From: Flavobacteriales bacterium
Lineage (GTDB): Bacteria; Bacteroidota; Bacteroidia; Flavobacteriales_F; PHOS-HE28
Reading direction: 5' to 3'
Assembly (NCBI GenBank): GCA_016703105.1
Contig: JADJCS010000013.1
Location: 62,001 to 126,000, forward strand
DNA length: 64,000 nt
The position numbers were made by a program, and so were the translations under genes. Below are positions 52,606-61,961 of this stretch, one piece after another. The notes under the pieces were generated by a model that made no database searches, was not told the DNA's origin, and was given only the letters and a program-made list of their open reading frames with translations. Position 1 is the stretch's first letter; each line of letters opens with the position of its first letter.

Positions 52606-53846
52606 AACTGGACCTGAGTAACTATACCAGTGTGCGCCACACCCTGAAATTCGGCGGTCAATACATCAACCACACCTACACACCAAGCACCGTAACAGCT
52701 CGCTCAGGTAGCACTGAGTTCGATATCGAAACACCGAGCCTCTTGAAGGCGCATGAGGGCGCGATCTACCTGCTCGATGAGTTCGACGTGACCGACGAAC
52801 TTCGGATCAATGCGGGCCTGCGCCTCACCGCCTTCGCCCACGTGGGCCCGTTCGATGAGTACCAGTTCGATGAGAACGGCCTGCGCGACGGCACCATTTC
52901 CTACCGGCCCGGCCAGGTGATCGGCAGCTATGCCGCCTTGGAACCGCGATTAAGCGCGCGCTATCGCCTCAACGAACGGAGCAGCGTGAAGGCGAGCTTC
53001 AACCGCGGCCAGCAGTATGTACACCTGGCCAGCTTCAGCAGCATCGCGCTTCCGACCGATATCTGGATCCCCAGCGGCAAGAACGTGAAGCCGCTTGTGG
53101 GTACCCAGTACGAAGCAGGCTATTTCCGCAACTTCCTGGACAACATGATCGAGACCAGCCTGGAGGTGTACTACAAGGACATGAGGAATCTCGTGGAATA
53201 TGCCGACGGTGCTGACCCGCAAGCCAACGGCAACTCCAATTTCGATACACAGTTGGTGTTCGGCAATGGCTACAGTTACGGTGCGGAACTCTTCATCAAG
53301 AAGACCACCGGCAAGTTGAACGGATGGGTGGGTTATACCTGGAGCAAGACCATGCGCAAATTCCCGGACATCAACGAGGGCCGCGAGTTCCCGAGCCGCT
53401 GGGACCGCCGCCATGACCTGAGCGTGGTGGCCATTTACGAACCGAACAAGCGTTGGAACTTCGCCGGTACTTTCGTCTACTCCACCGGCCAGGCCGCCAC
53501 ACTGCCTGTGAACCGTTACTTCATTGAAGGCCGATTGGTGAGCGAGTATACCGAGCGGAACGGGTTCCGCATGGTGCCGTACCACCGCCTGGACCTCGCC
53601 GTTACGCTGAACAACAAGGAACAACGCAAGGTGAAGGACAAGGACACCGAAGAAGTGACCTACCGGACCCGCCGATGGCGCAGCAGTTGGACCTTGGCGA
53701 TCTACAACGTGTACAACCGCGCGAACCCCTATTTCATCTACTTCGACAACGAGGGCAATGTGGCGGACGGTAGTTTGAAAGTGGTGGCCAAGCAGGTCAG
53801 TTTGTTCAGCATCCTTCCTTCCCTCACCTGGAATTTCAAGTTCTGA
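52446..53846 (+). CDS. TonB-dependent receptor, barrel part after frameshift
   Basis: Continues the 51433 frame (GNATVSARWNHVFGPKLFLNTTATYSDYNFEF ...) and contains most of the 22-strand outer-membrane barrel, ending with the aromatic C-terminus SLTWNFKF required for barrel insertion. The combined protein has about 805 residues, normal for receptors with a peptidase-regulatory domain. The stop overlaps the DUF4249 start as TGATG. Substrate unknown. Confidence 0.9.
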   Translation: MGNATVSARWNHVFGPKLFLNTTATYSDYNFEFGADQEFFAFNLFSGIKDYGLKLDLSNYTSVRHTLKFGGQYINHTYTPSTVTARSGSTEFDIETPSLLKAHEGAIYLLDEFDVTDELRINAGLRLTAFAHVGPFDEYQFDENGLRDGTISYRPGQVIGSYAALEPRLSARYRLNERSSVKASFNRGQQYVHLASFSSIALPTDIWIPSGKNVKPLVGTQYEAGYFRNFLDNMIETSLEVYYKDMRNLVEYADGADPQANGNSNFDTQLVFGNGYSYGAELFIKKTTGKLNGWVGYTWSKTMRKFPDINEGREFPSRWDRRHDLSVVAIYEPNKRWNFAGTFVYSTGQAATLPVNRYFIEGRLVSEYTERNGFRMVPYHRLDLAVTLNNKEQRKVKDKDTEEVTYRTRRWRSSWTLAIYNVYNRANPYFIYFDNEGNVADGSLKVVAKQVSLFSILPSLTWNFKF

Positions 53847-54799
53847 TGCGGTACCTCCTCCTCCTTCTTACCCTGGTGGTCATCGGTTGTTCCAAAGAGA
53901 TCACCGTGGACCTGCCGGAGACCGAAACGAAGCTCGTGGTGGAAGCCACCATCGAACCCGGCCAGCCGCCCTTCATCATTCTCACCCGTACGCAGAGCTA
54001 TTTCGCGCCGGCCGACCCGGCCTCCTTCGCGAACATTTTCGTACGCGATGCCGTGATCACGGTACAGGATGGGACCACGACCTATACCATTCCCATGGTT
54101 TGCTCCTCCATCCTTACGGAGCAACAGTTGATGGCCGCGGCACTAGCTACCGGACTGGATCCCGACATTCTGGCCAACTTGGATATATGCCTGTATACCA
54201 GCTTGACCGAGCCTGCTACATTCGGCGTAGTTGGCCGGACTTACACGCTTACCATCCAGGCCGAAGGGAAGACGCTCACCAGCACCACCACGATCCCCGG
54301 ACCACCCAGCCTGGACACCCTGTGGTTCACCTTGCTCGACCAGGAAGGTGATGATGGCGACGACAGCACCGGTTTCGTGTGGGGTCGGAGCCAGGATCCC
54401 GACACTTTGGGGAACTGCTACCGCGCGCTTACACGCCGCACCAACCTGGACAGCAACGGCGATCCGGTGGACCCCACCTTCGCAGCACCCCTGGGAAGCA
54501 CGAGCAACGACGAGTTCTTCAATGGCCAGGTGCTGGAGTACATCATCGCGCGCGGCAACAGTTCCTTCTCCGACCCTGCGGACGGGGGTAGTACGTTCAA
54601 ACGGGGCGACACCGTTCTGGTGAAGCTCTATGCCCTGGGTCGTGATGAGTTCGATTTCTACCGCAGCTTTGAAAGCAACGTGGCCACGCAGGGAGACCTG
54701 TTCTCGCAACCGAGCAATGTGAAGAGCAATATCACCGGAGGCCTTGGGGTTTGGGCGGGGCTATCCCCCACCGTGAAACAGGTGATCTGTCAGCCTTGA
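53846..54799 (+). CDS. DUF4249 lipoprotein
   Basis: 317 residues. Lipobox VVIGC at about 15. EITVDLPETETKLVVEATIEPGQPPFIILTRTQSYFAPAD ... and the later GRTYTLTIQAEGKTLTSTTTIPGPPSLDTLWF are the DUF4249 pattern. These lipoproteins are regularly coded just behind a TonB receptor, as here (TGATG overlap), and probably cap or assist it, like SusD-type partners; the role is inferred. Confidence 0.9.
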   Translation: MRYLLLLLTLVVIGCSKEITVDLPETETKLVVEATIEPGQPPFIILTRTQSYFAPADPASFANIFVRDAVITVQDGTTTYTIPMVCSSILTEQQLMAAALATGLDPDILANLDICLYTSLTEPATFGVVGRTYTLTIQAEGKTLTSTTTIPGPPSLDTLWFTLLDQEGDDGDDSTGFVWGRSQDPDTLGNCYRALTRRTNLDSNGDPVDPTFAAPLGSTSNDEFFNGQVLEYIIARGNSSFSDPADGGSTFKRGDTVLVKLYALGRDEFDFYRSFESNVATQGDLFSQPSNVKSNITGGLGVWAGLSPTVKQVICQP

Positions 54800-54843
54800 C
54801 AGGAGCTGGTCGGCAACCGCAGGGCGCACCTCGCGTGGTACGC

Positions 54844-54851
54844 TAGATTTG
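54844..54851 (+). promoter_or_regulatory. -7 box before trxB
   Basis: TAGATTTG, exact TAnnTTTG match, 16 nt before ATG 54868. Confidence 0.5.
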
Positions 54852-54867
54852 CGGCCCATTCGCACGC

Positions 54868-55818
54868 ATGACCACCTTCCCTGAGCATATCCGCTGCCTG
54901 ATCATCGGTTCCGGTCCCGCGGCTTTCTCAGCCGCCATCTATGCCGCCCGTGCGGACCTGAAACCCGTGATCTTCGAAGGACCACTTCCGGGTGGTCAGC
55001 TCACGCAGACCACTGAGGTGGACAACTATCCCGGATATCCGGACGGCCGCACCGGTCCGGAAATGATGGAGGACCTGAAAAAGCAGGCGCTCCGGTTCGG
55101 CACGGATGTACGCAGTGGATGGGTCACCAAGGTCGATCTCACGGGTCCGGTCCACAAGGTCTGGGTGGATGAAAAGACCGAGATCCATGCCGACACGGTA
55201 ATAATCAGTACCGGAGCGAGCGCGAAATGGCTTGGTTTACCGAACGAGATCCGTCTGCGCGACATAGGTGGCGGAGTTACCGCTTGCGCGGTTTGCGACG
55301 GTTTCTTCTACCGCGGCCAGAACGTGGTACTGGTGGGGGCAGGTGATACCGCCTGCGAAGAAGCCACCTACCTGGCCAAGCTCTGCCCGAAGGTGCATAT
55401 GCTCGTGCGCAAGGAGAGTTTCCGCGCCAGTAAGGCGATGGTACACCGCGTACTCAACACCAAGAACATCGAGGTACGCTTCAACACCGAAGTGAAGGAT
55501 GTGCTGGGTGAGCACACTGTGGACGGCGTTCTTGTGATCAACAACAAGACCGGCGAAGAAACCAAGCTGGATGTGACCGGCTTGTTCGTCGCCATCGGGC
55601 ACAAGCCCGCCACAGACCTCTTCCAAGGCTGGCTGGATATGGATGAGGCCGGTTACCTGAAGCATGATGCGGATCGCACCAGCACCAAGATCCCCGGGGT
55701 CTTCGTGGCCGGCGATGCCGCCGACAAAGTGTACCGGCAAGCGGTGACCTCGGCTGGCACAGGCTGCATGGCCGCGTTGGATGCCGAACGGTACCTCGCG
55801 GCCAAAGGGATCCATTAA
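54868..55818 (+). CDS. trxB: Thioredoxin-disulfide reductase
   Basis: 316 residues. FAD site IIGSGPAAFSAAIYAARADLKPVIFEG, redox pair CAVC in ACAVCDGFFYRGQNVVLVGAGDTACEEATYL (about 139-142) with the NADPH site behind it, and the second FAD block GVFVAGDAADKVYRQAVTSAGTGCMAALDAE. Passes electrons from NADPH to thioredoxin in the cytoplasm. Single gene with its own promoter box. Confidence 0.97.
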   Translation: MTTFPEHIRCLIIGSGPAAFSAAIYAARADLKPVIFEGPLPGGQLTQTTEVDNYPGYPDGRTGPEMMEDLKKQALRFGTDVRSGWVTKVDLTGPVHKVWVDEKTEIHADTVIISTGASAKWLGLPNEIRLRDIGGGVTACAVCDGFFYRGQNVVLVGAGDTACEEATYLAKLCPKVHMLVRKESFRASKAMVHRVLNTKNIEVRFNTEVKDVLGEHTVDGVLVINNKTGEETKLDVTGLFVAIGHKPATDLFQGWLDMDEAGYLKHDADRTSTKIPGVFVAGDAADKVYRQAVTSAGTGCMAALDAERYLAAKGIH

Positions 55819-55904
55819 CGAGCAACGAAGCGGCGCGAGAGCGCCATTCGCTCAGATCCTACCATATCAGCCCTCTGCGCAGCTCAGACCGCGGTTCGCC
55901 CATA

Positions 55905-56003
55905 TTGGCTTCGTAGCGGGCCAGGAACATCCGCGCGCTCACAACAGCCGTCCCGCGAACCACTTCAACTGTAGCTCGGCGAGTTTGGCTTCGTAGCGGG
56001 CCA
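55905..56003. repeat. Short direct repeat of the tolC gene end
   Basis: TTGGCTTCGTAGCGGGCCA occurs at 55905-55923 and 55985-56003. The second lies in the tolC 3' end (codons for ARYEAK); the first is outside the gene, in a minus-strand stub reading MFLARYEANMGEPRSELRRGLIW. It looks like a partial duplication of the gene end. Confidence 0.5.
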
Positions 56004-57234
56004 CGAGCAAACGACCTTCAGCAGCCACCATGCCTTGTTGCACATCGCGTAGTTCCACGCTCGTGATCGCACCGAGACGGAAGCTCTCCAACGCGATGTC
56101 CACTTGCGTGCGGCTGCCGGTGAGGTTGGCTTCTTCCAAGGCGACGCGCTGTGCGGAGAGGGTGTAGGTCGTCCAGGCGTTGAGCACGCCTTCCTCCAGG
56201 TCGAGCTCCACTTGCTCCGTGGTGAGCGCGGCCTGTTCGCGCTGGAGCTTGGCCACTTCCATCGCGCTGCGCGCCTGGAAGCCACGGAAGAGCGGGATGC
56301 TCACGCGTGCACCGTAGTCCGGGCCCAGTGCTTGGTTGCTCTGCAAGATGCCCACGGCAGACGTGCTCTTGGTGTAGCCGTAGTTGGCGAACACGTCGAC
56401 TTGAGGGAAGAGCGCGCCGCGCAGCTCCTTCACGCCAAGGTCCGCGGCGATCTGCTGCTGCCGTGCTCGCTGCACGGCACTGTTGGCCTGCCGCGCGGCG
56501 CCTTGGATCTGGGCGAGGTCGAGCGCTCCGGCCACGGGCATGTCGGCGTCCACCACGGTCGGGGTCGCGGGGTCGCGACCGAGCAGGGCGTTCAGACGCG
56601 TGGTCGTCGCTGCCTGCTGCGCTCGCAGGTCCAGCGCAGAAGCGCTGTCTGTGCTGAGGTCCAGTTGCGCTTGCACAACCTGTAGTCCGCTGGCGGTGCC
56701 GATGTTCTTCGCCGCTTCGGCGATGGTGAGGCGTTCGCGGGAGATGCGCGCGCTCTCACGTTGCACGGCGATGGCCTTGTCGAGTTGCACCAGCTGGTAA
56801 TAGGCGGCGAGCACTTCGTAGACGGTGGTTTCGATCTGCTGGCGTAATAGTGTCTGCCCGATGAGTTCCAGCGCTTCGAGCCGGTCCTTGGTGGCGAACA
56901 TCGTCAAGCCATCGAAGACGGTCCAGTTCAGTTGCACGGCGGCATCCAGCACGCGTTGGTCGGCGTTGTCGCGCTCGCGCACTTCTCCACTGAAGAAGGT
57001 CTGCTTGGTGCTGCTGTTGTCCAAGGTATACTGGCCGACCGCATCCACGTTGGGCAGCATACCGGCGTTGCCCGCGGTGTTCAGCAGCTCGGCACCGCGC
57101 GCATCGAGGCGTGCGACGCGGATGCCGTAGTTCTGTTCGAGGGCTATGTGCACGGCCTCCTCAGCGGTGAGGACCTCCTGCGCGCACAAGACAGTGATCG
57201 CGAAGAGGAATGCGAATGTGATCAATGACCTCAT
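55939..57234 (-). CDS. TolC family outer-membrane efflux protein
   Basis: 431 residues, signal peptide to about 18 (VLCAQE). Two repeats of long helical hairpins with TolC-type blocks (ALEQNYGIRVARLDARGAELLNTAGNAGMLPNVDAVGQY; TYTLSAQRVALEEANLTGSRTQVDIALESFRLGAITSVELRDVQQGMV). Forms the outer-membrane channel of the tripartite pump. Overlaps the RND gene by 4 nt. Confidence 0.95.
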   Translation of the reverse strand: MRSLITFAFLFAITVLCAQEVLTAEEAVHIALEQNYGIRVARLDARGAELLNTAGNAGMLPNVDAVGQYTLDNSSTKQTFFSGEVRERDNADQRVLDAAVQLNWTVFDGLTMFATKDRLEALELIGQTLLRQQIETTVYEVLAAYYQLVQLDKAIAVQRESARISRERLTIAEAAKNIGTASGLQVVQAQLDLSTDSASALDLRAQQAATTTRLNALLGRDPATPTVVDADMPVAGALDLAQIQGAARQANSAVQRARQQQIAADLGVKELRGALFPQVDVFANYGYTKSTSAVGILQSNQALGPDYGARVSIPLFRGFQARSAMEVAKLQREQAALTTEQVELDLEEGVLNAWTTYTLSAQRVALEEANLTGSRTQVDIALESFRLGAITSVELRDVQQGMVAAEGRLLVARYEAKLAELQLKWFAGRLL

Positions 57235-60200
57235 GTGTGCAGTGGTGTTGCGTCTTGCTCGGGTCGTATCTGAGGGTTGACGCTACGGTCGGTTCCAGCG
57301 GGCTTCAGCTCCCGCGACATGTAGCTGTACAATGCCGGCACCACATAAAGGGTCAGGATCAACGCGAACAGCAAACCGCCGATGATGGCGATGCCCATGG
57401 GCACGCGGCTCTTGGCCGCAGCACCGAGGCCCAGCGCGATCGGCAGCACGCCCAGCACGGTCGCAAGACTGGTCATGAGGATGGGACGGAAACGCTGTCC
57501 GGCAGCATCGACAACGGCCTCGAGTTTCTTCAATCCTTGTTCCTTCCGCTGGTTGGCGAACTCCACGATAAGGATGCCGTTCTTGGTGACGAGGCCGATG
57601 AGCACGATGCCACCGATCTGCGAGAAGATGTTGATCGTATGCCCGCCGATCCACAAGCTGAGCAAGGCACCAGCCAGTGCGAGCGGCACGGTGCAGATCA
57701 CGACCAGGGGGTCCAACCAACTCTCGAACTGTGCGGCGAGGATGAGGAAGATGAGCACGAGTGCCAGCCCTAGTGCGAACCAGATGCTGCTGCCGCTCTC
57801 GGCGAATTCCTTGCTCACACCAGCGAGCGATGTGCTGAAGCTATCATCGAGGACCTCATCGGCGATGCGGTCCATGGCAGCGATACCATCGCCGATGGTG
57901 TATCCCTCCGCAGGGTCGGCCATGACTGTGGCGCTCACGTATCGGTTATAGCGGAAGAGCTGCGGCGGTGTGCTGCGATCGCTCATGCGCACGAGGTTGT
58001 CCAATTGGATCAGCTCGCCCTTGTCGTTGCGCACGTAGGCGCTCTTCAGGTCGATGGGCGCATCGCGGTTGTCGCGCGTGGCCTGCCCGATCACCTGGTA
58101 CTGTTTGCCCTGCATGATGAAGTAGCCGTAGCGCTGGCCGCTGAAGTAGAGCTGCAAGGTCTCCGCGATGTCCTGCATGCTCACGCCCATGGCGCGTGCG
58201 CGATCGCGGTCGATCTCCACATTGATCTCCGGCTTGTTGAACTTCAGGTTGAGGTCGGTGACGCGGAAGGTCTTGTCGGCCGCAGCCCTCTCCATGAATT
58301 TGGGGATGATCTCGCGCAGGCGTTCGAAGTCCGGCGCCTGGATCACATACTGCACGGGCAGCGAAACGAATCGACTGCCACCGATGGTGGGTTCCTGTAT
58401 CACGATGCTCTTCGCCAGGTTGAAACGCTGCACTTTCGCCATCACGTCCTTCGCCAGTTCATCCTGTGTCTTGGTGCGCTCTTCGGGCTGCACGAGCGTA
58501 ACGCGCACAAAGCCGTTGTTGGTGGACGATGCTGTGCCGAAGCCGGGTGCCGTTACACTGATCAATGCCTGCCGCTCGGGCATGGTGTCCACCACGTTGA
58601 TGATGTCCGCGAGGTAGGCGTTCATCAGTTCGAAGCTGGTGCCCTCGGGCGCGGTGCTCTGCACCATGAAGCGGCTCTTGTCCTCGGCGGGCGCGAGCTC
58701 GCTCTGGAGGTTGAAGAAGGCGAGTACGGTGAGGCCGAGGCTGACGAGGATGACCGGGAATACGAGCCAACGACGGCGCATGAAGGAAGCGAGTGAGCGT
58801 TCGTACGCACCCGAGAGATCGTTGAACCAGCGCTCGGTGATCTCGAAGAAGCGGCTGTGCTTGTCCTTGTGCTTGAGCCAGCGTGCGCTCATCATGGGCG
58901 TGAGTGTGAGCGAGACCACCGCGCTGATGATCACCGATCCGGCCACCACCACGCCGAACTCTCTGAACAAGCGACCGGTCAAACCACTGAGGAAGATGAT
59001 GGGCAGGAAGACCGCCGCCAACGTGACGGTGGTGCTGATGATGGCGAAGGTGATCTCCTTCGACCCTTCGTGCCCCGCCTTCATCGGATCCATGCCGCCC
59101 TCGATCTTGCTGTAGATGTTCTCCAGCACCACGATCGCATCGTCCACCACGATGCCGGTGGACAGCACGATGGCCAGCAACGTGAGGATGTTGATGCTGA
59201 ATCCGGACACGTACATGATGAAGAACGATCCGATCAGCGAGATCGGGATCGCCATCACCGGGATCAAGGTGGTGCGCCAATTCCGGAGGAAGATGAAGAT
59301 GATGAGCACCACCAAGCCGAAGGCGATGAGGATGGTCTCTTCCACTTCGAGGATCGCCTTGCGGATCCCGATGGTGGTGTCGAGCGCGACGTTGTAGCGG
59401 AGGTCCGATGGCAGGTCCTTCTTGATCTGCTCCACACGCTTGTAGAACTCGTCCACGATGGCCACGTAGTTGCTACCGGGCAGGGGCGTGATAGCCACGG
59501 CGACTTGCGCCACGCCGCCATTGCCGCGCAGGAGCGAGCGTTCGTTCTCCGGACGCAATTCCGCATTGCCGATATCCTTCAAACGCACCACCGGTCCGCC
59601 GTCGTCTCGGATGATCAGGTCGTTGAACTCCTCGGCGGTGGTGAGGCGACCGAGCGTGCGGATGCTCAGTTCGGTGTTGAAGCCCTCGATGCGGCCGCTG
59701 GGCAGCTCCACGTTCTCTCGGTTGAGCGCATTGCGCACGTCTACGGGCGTGACGTTGAAGCCGGCCATCTTCACGGGTTCCAGCAGCAACTTCATGCTGT
59801 ATTTCTTGTCGCCCCACACGTTGATGGCGCTCACGCCGGCAATGGTCTGCAAGCGCTCCTTGAACACGTCATTGGCGATCTGTGAGAGTTCCAGCAGGTT
59901 GCGCTGATCGCTCTGGATCGTCATCGAAACGATGGGGTTGCTGTCCGCATCGCTTTTGGCAACGATCGGCGGTTCCACGTCCAGCGGCAGGTTCTTCAAA
60001 CTCCGGCTCACGCGGTCTCGCACGTCGTTGGCGGCGGCTTCCAAGTCCACGTCCAACTCGAACTCCACGGTGATCGTGCTGCGGCCATCGCTGCTCACGC
60101 TGGTGAGGGTGCGGATGCCCGCGATGCCGTTGATGCTCTCCTCCAGCACTTCGGTGATCTGGCTCTCGATGATGTCCGCGTTGGCGCCCACGTAGTTCGT

Positions 60201-60344
60201 CGTCACCGTGATGATCGGCGGATCCACGCTTGGGTACTCGCGTACACCCAGGAACCCGAAGCCGATGGCTCCGAAGAGCACGATCAGGATCGAGATCACC
60301 GATGCGAGCACCGGGCGGTTGATGCTGACGGAGCTAATGTTCAT
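57231..60344 (-). CDS. RND efflux pump inner-membrane transporter (HAE-1 type)
   Basis: 1037 residues, normal AcrB/MexB length, 12 predicted helices. The proton-relay aspartate pair is in VLSTGIVVDDAIVVLENI (about 404). Further blocks: INRPVLASVISILIVLFGAIGF, LTLTPMMSARWL, LPGSNYVAIVDEFY, GLVTKNGILIVEFANQ. Exports drugs, dyes or detergents driven by protons. Overlaps both neighbours by 4 nt, so made together with the adaptor and TolC. Confidence 0.97.
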   Translation of the reverse strand: MNISSVSINRPVLASVISILIVLFGAIGFGFLGVREYPSVDPPIITVTTNYVGANADIIESQITEVLEESINGIAGIRTLTSVSSDGRSTITVEFELDVDLEAAANDVRDRVSRSLKNLPLDVEPPIVAKSDADSNPIVSMTIQSDQRNLLELSQIANDVFKERLQTIAGVSAINVWGDKKYSMKLLLEPVKMAGFNVTPVDVRNALNRENVELPSGRIEGFNTELSIRTLGRLTTAEEFNDLIIRDDGGPVVRLKDIGNAELRPENERSLLRGNGGVAQVAVAITPLPGSNYVAIVDEFYKRVEQIKKDLPSDLRYNVALDTTIGIRKAILEVEETILIAFGLVVLIIFIFLRNWRTTLIPVMAIPISLIGSFFIMYVSGFSINILTLLAIVLSTGIVVDDAIVVLENIYSKIEGGMDPMKAGHEGSKEITFAIISTTVTLAAVFLPIIFLSGLTGRLFREFGVVVAGSVIISAVVSLTLTPMMSARWLKHKDKHSRFFEITERWFNDLSGAYERSLASFMRRRWLVFPVILVSLGLTVLAFFNLQSELAPAEDKSRFMVQSTAPEGTSFELMNAYLADIINVVDTMPERQALISVTAPGFGTASSTNNGFVRVTLVQPEERTKTQDELAKDVMAKVQRFNLAKSIVIQEPTIGGSRFVSLPVQYVIQAPDFERLREIIPKFMERAAADKTFRVTDLNLKFNKPEINVEIDRDRARAMGVSMQDIAETLQLYFSGQRYGYFIMQGKQYQVIGQATRDNRDAPIDLKSAYVRNDKGELIQLDNLVRMSDRSTPPQLFRYNRYVSATVMADPAEGYTIGDGIAAMDRIADEVLDDSFSTSLAGVSKEFAESGSSIWFALGLALVLIFLILAAQFESWLDPLVVICTVPLALAGALLSLWIGGHTINIFSQIGGIVLIGLVTKNGILIVEFANQRKEQGLKKLEAVVDAAGQRFRPILMTSLATVLGVLPIALGLGAAAKSRVPMGIAIIGGLLFALILTLYVVPALYSYMSRELKPAGTDRSVNPQIRPEQDATPLHT

Positions 60345-61414
60345 CGAACCGTGCTGTCAGCCGTGGTCGTCATGTTGATCGCTTCGTTCGGAATGGGTCG
60401 CACGGCGGCACCATCGCGGAGCGCAAGCAGACCGGTCACGATAACAGAGTCACCAGGCTGCACACCGCTGGTTAGCTGCACACTGTTCGCACTGCGGATC
60501 CCGAGCTGCACGCGCGCGCTAACGACTTTGCCGCCTTTCATCAGCAGTACTTTCTGGCCTTGTATATCCGGGATGAGCGCTTCGGCGGGAACGATCAACG
60601 CGTCGTTCAACTGCTCCAAGCGTACATCCACTTTGGCGAAGGCACCAGGGATCAGGCGGCCGTCCTTGTTACTGCTGCGAGCTCTGATTTTCACCGTGCG
60701 CGTGGTGGCGTCCACGCTGGGGTCCACGGCATACACTTCTCCGGCGTAGGTGCTCGTATCGCCCTCCATGGTGAAGTTTATCATCGCGCCGGGCTTCATG
60801 ATGCGGCCGTAGCGCTCGGGCACGGCGAACTCCACTTTCATGGGATCGGTCTGCTGGAGCTTCGCGATGAGCGTATTGCTGCCTACGAAACCGCCTTCAC
60901 TGATGGAGCGCAAACCCACCTTCCCACTGAAGGGTGCGCGGATGGTGCTCTTGGCGACCTGCGCGCGGAGGTTGTCCGCATCGGCTTGCAACGCGGCCAG
61001 CTGCGACAGCGACGCGTCATACTGTTCCTGACTGATCCCACTCACAGCGAGCAGTTGCTTCTTGCGCCCCTCATCGTCTGTGCCCAGTTTGAGGTTGGCT
61101 TCGGCTTTGCGCAATTGCGCTTGCAAATCATCGTCGTTGATGCGCACGAGCACTTGTCCCGCGCTCACATTGCCGCCTTCCTGAAAGCCGATCATCGTGA
61201 CCCGTCCGGCGAGCTCGCTTACGAGATCCACCTCCTCGTTGGACATCAAGGTGCCGGTGGTGGTGATGGAATTGTCCAAGGGTTCGGCCTGAAGCACATG
61301 CACCTGCACGGCCATGGGTGGCATTGCGCCGCCCCCCGCCAGTTGCTCTTCACTGCCACCACACGCGGCAAGCAGCAGGGGAACGACGTAGAGGCCATTG
61401 ATCGCTTTCTTCAT
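60341..61414 (-). CDS. RND efflux periplasmic adaptor (membrane fusion protein)
   Basis: 357 residues, lipobox LLAAC at about 18. Barrel-sandwich hybrid (SELAGRVTMIGFQEGGNVSAGQVLVRINDDDLQAQLRKAEANL ... TIRAPFSGKVGLRSISEGGFV) with a short coiled coil (about 95-145), then beta-barrel and membrane-proximal domains. Links the RND pump to TolC. Overlaps marR (4 nt) and the RND gene (4 nt). Confidence 0.95.
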   Translation of the reverse strand: MKKAINGLYVVPLLLAACGGSEEQLAGGGAMPPMAVQVHVLQAEPLDNSITTTGTLMSNEEVDLVSELAGRVTMIGFQEGGNVSAGQVLVRINDDDLQAQLRKAEANLKLGTDDEGRKKQLLAVSGISQEQYDASLSQLAALQADADNLRAQVAKSTIRAPFSGKVGLRSISEGGFVGSNTLIAKLQQTDPMKVEFAVPERYGRIMKPGAMINFTMEGDTSTYAGEVYAVDPSVDATTRTVKIRARSSNKDGRLIPGAFAKVDVRLEQLNDALIVPAEALIPDIQGQKVLLMKGGKVVSARVQLGIRSANSVQLTSGVQPGDSVIVTGLLALRDGAAVRPIPNEAINMTTTADSTVR

Positions 61415-61872
61415 GGGTGTATGCGCTTGGTGGTCACTGGCACCGGTTCGTCCGCAGGTCGCAGGTTCTTCACAACATGCATCAATTGCTCCATGAAGGC
61501 AGTGCGGTCCGCCTTCCTCACGCCGTGCAAAGCCTCATCGTTCAGTTCTTCGTAGGCGCTGCGGATGGCCTTCACTGCGGGCCTTGCCTTCGGCGTGAGC
61601 TTGATGAGGTACTTCCGCCGGTCCCCTTCGCATTCGCACCGCTCCACATAGCCCTTCTGACTGAGGTGGTCGAGCGCGCGGGTCATGGCCACCTTGTCCA
61701 GATCCAGTTTATCGGCCAGCTCCTTTTGGCTCAACGCGCCCTTACCCTCGTCGATGATGAGCAGCACATAGAACCAGTGTGTGATGTCCAAGTGCTTCAG
61801 CTTCTCCTGCAGACGTGCGAAATATTGATGGGCGGCGATGGAGCACCAGTAACCGAGGGACGTGGCGGGCAT
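61411..61872 (-). CDS. MarR family repressor of the efflux operon
   Basis: 153 residues from ATG 61872 (the open frame reaches 61980 but the domain fits the shorter form). Winged helix: LSQKELADKLDLDKVAMTRALDHLSQKGYVERCECEGDRRKYLIKLTPKARPAV. First gene of the operon marR-adaptor-RND-tolC; MarR proteins bind their own promoter and let go when a drug-like ligand binds, so it probably controls the pump. Confidence 0.92.
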   Translation of the reverse strand: MPATSLGYWCSIAAHQYFARLQEKLKHLDITHWFYVLLIIDEGKGALSQKELADKLDLDKVAMTRALDHLSQKGYVERCECEGDRRKYLIKLTPKARPAVKAIRSAYEELNDEALHGVRKADRTAFMEQLMHVVKNLRPADEPVPVTTKRIHP

Positions 61873-61891
61873 GATGGTTCCGTTCGTAATG

Positions 61892-61905
61892 GTTACAAAT
61901 GAAAC
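61892..61905. promoter_or_regulatory. Candidate MarR operator
   Basis: GTTACAAATGAAAC is an imperfect palindrome (10 of 14 positions symmetric), 19 nt before the marR start, in AT-rich sequence that stands out from its surroundings. Proposed autoregulatory site. Confidence 0.35.
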
Positions 61906-61961
61906 TATTTCCCACCGCCCGGAGGGAATGGGATCGTTAAGGATCGTGAATTCGCCCTGCG

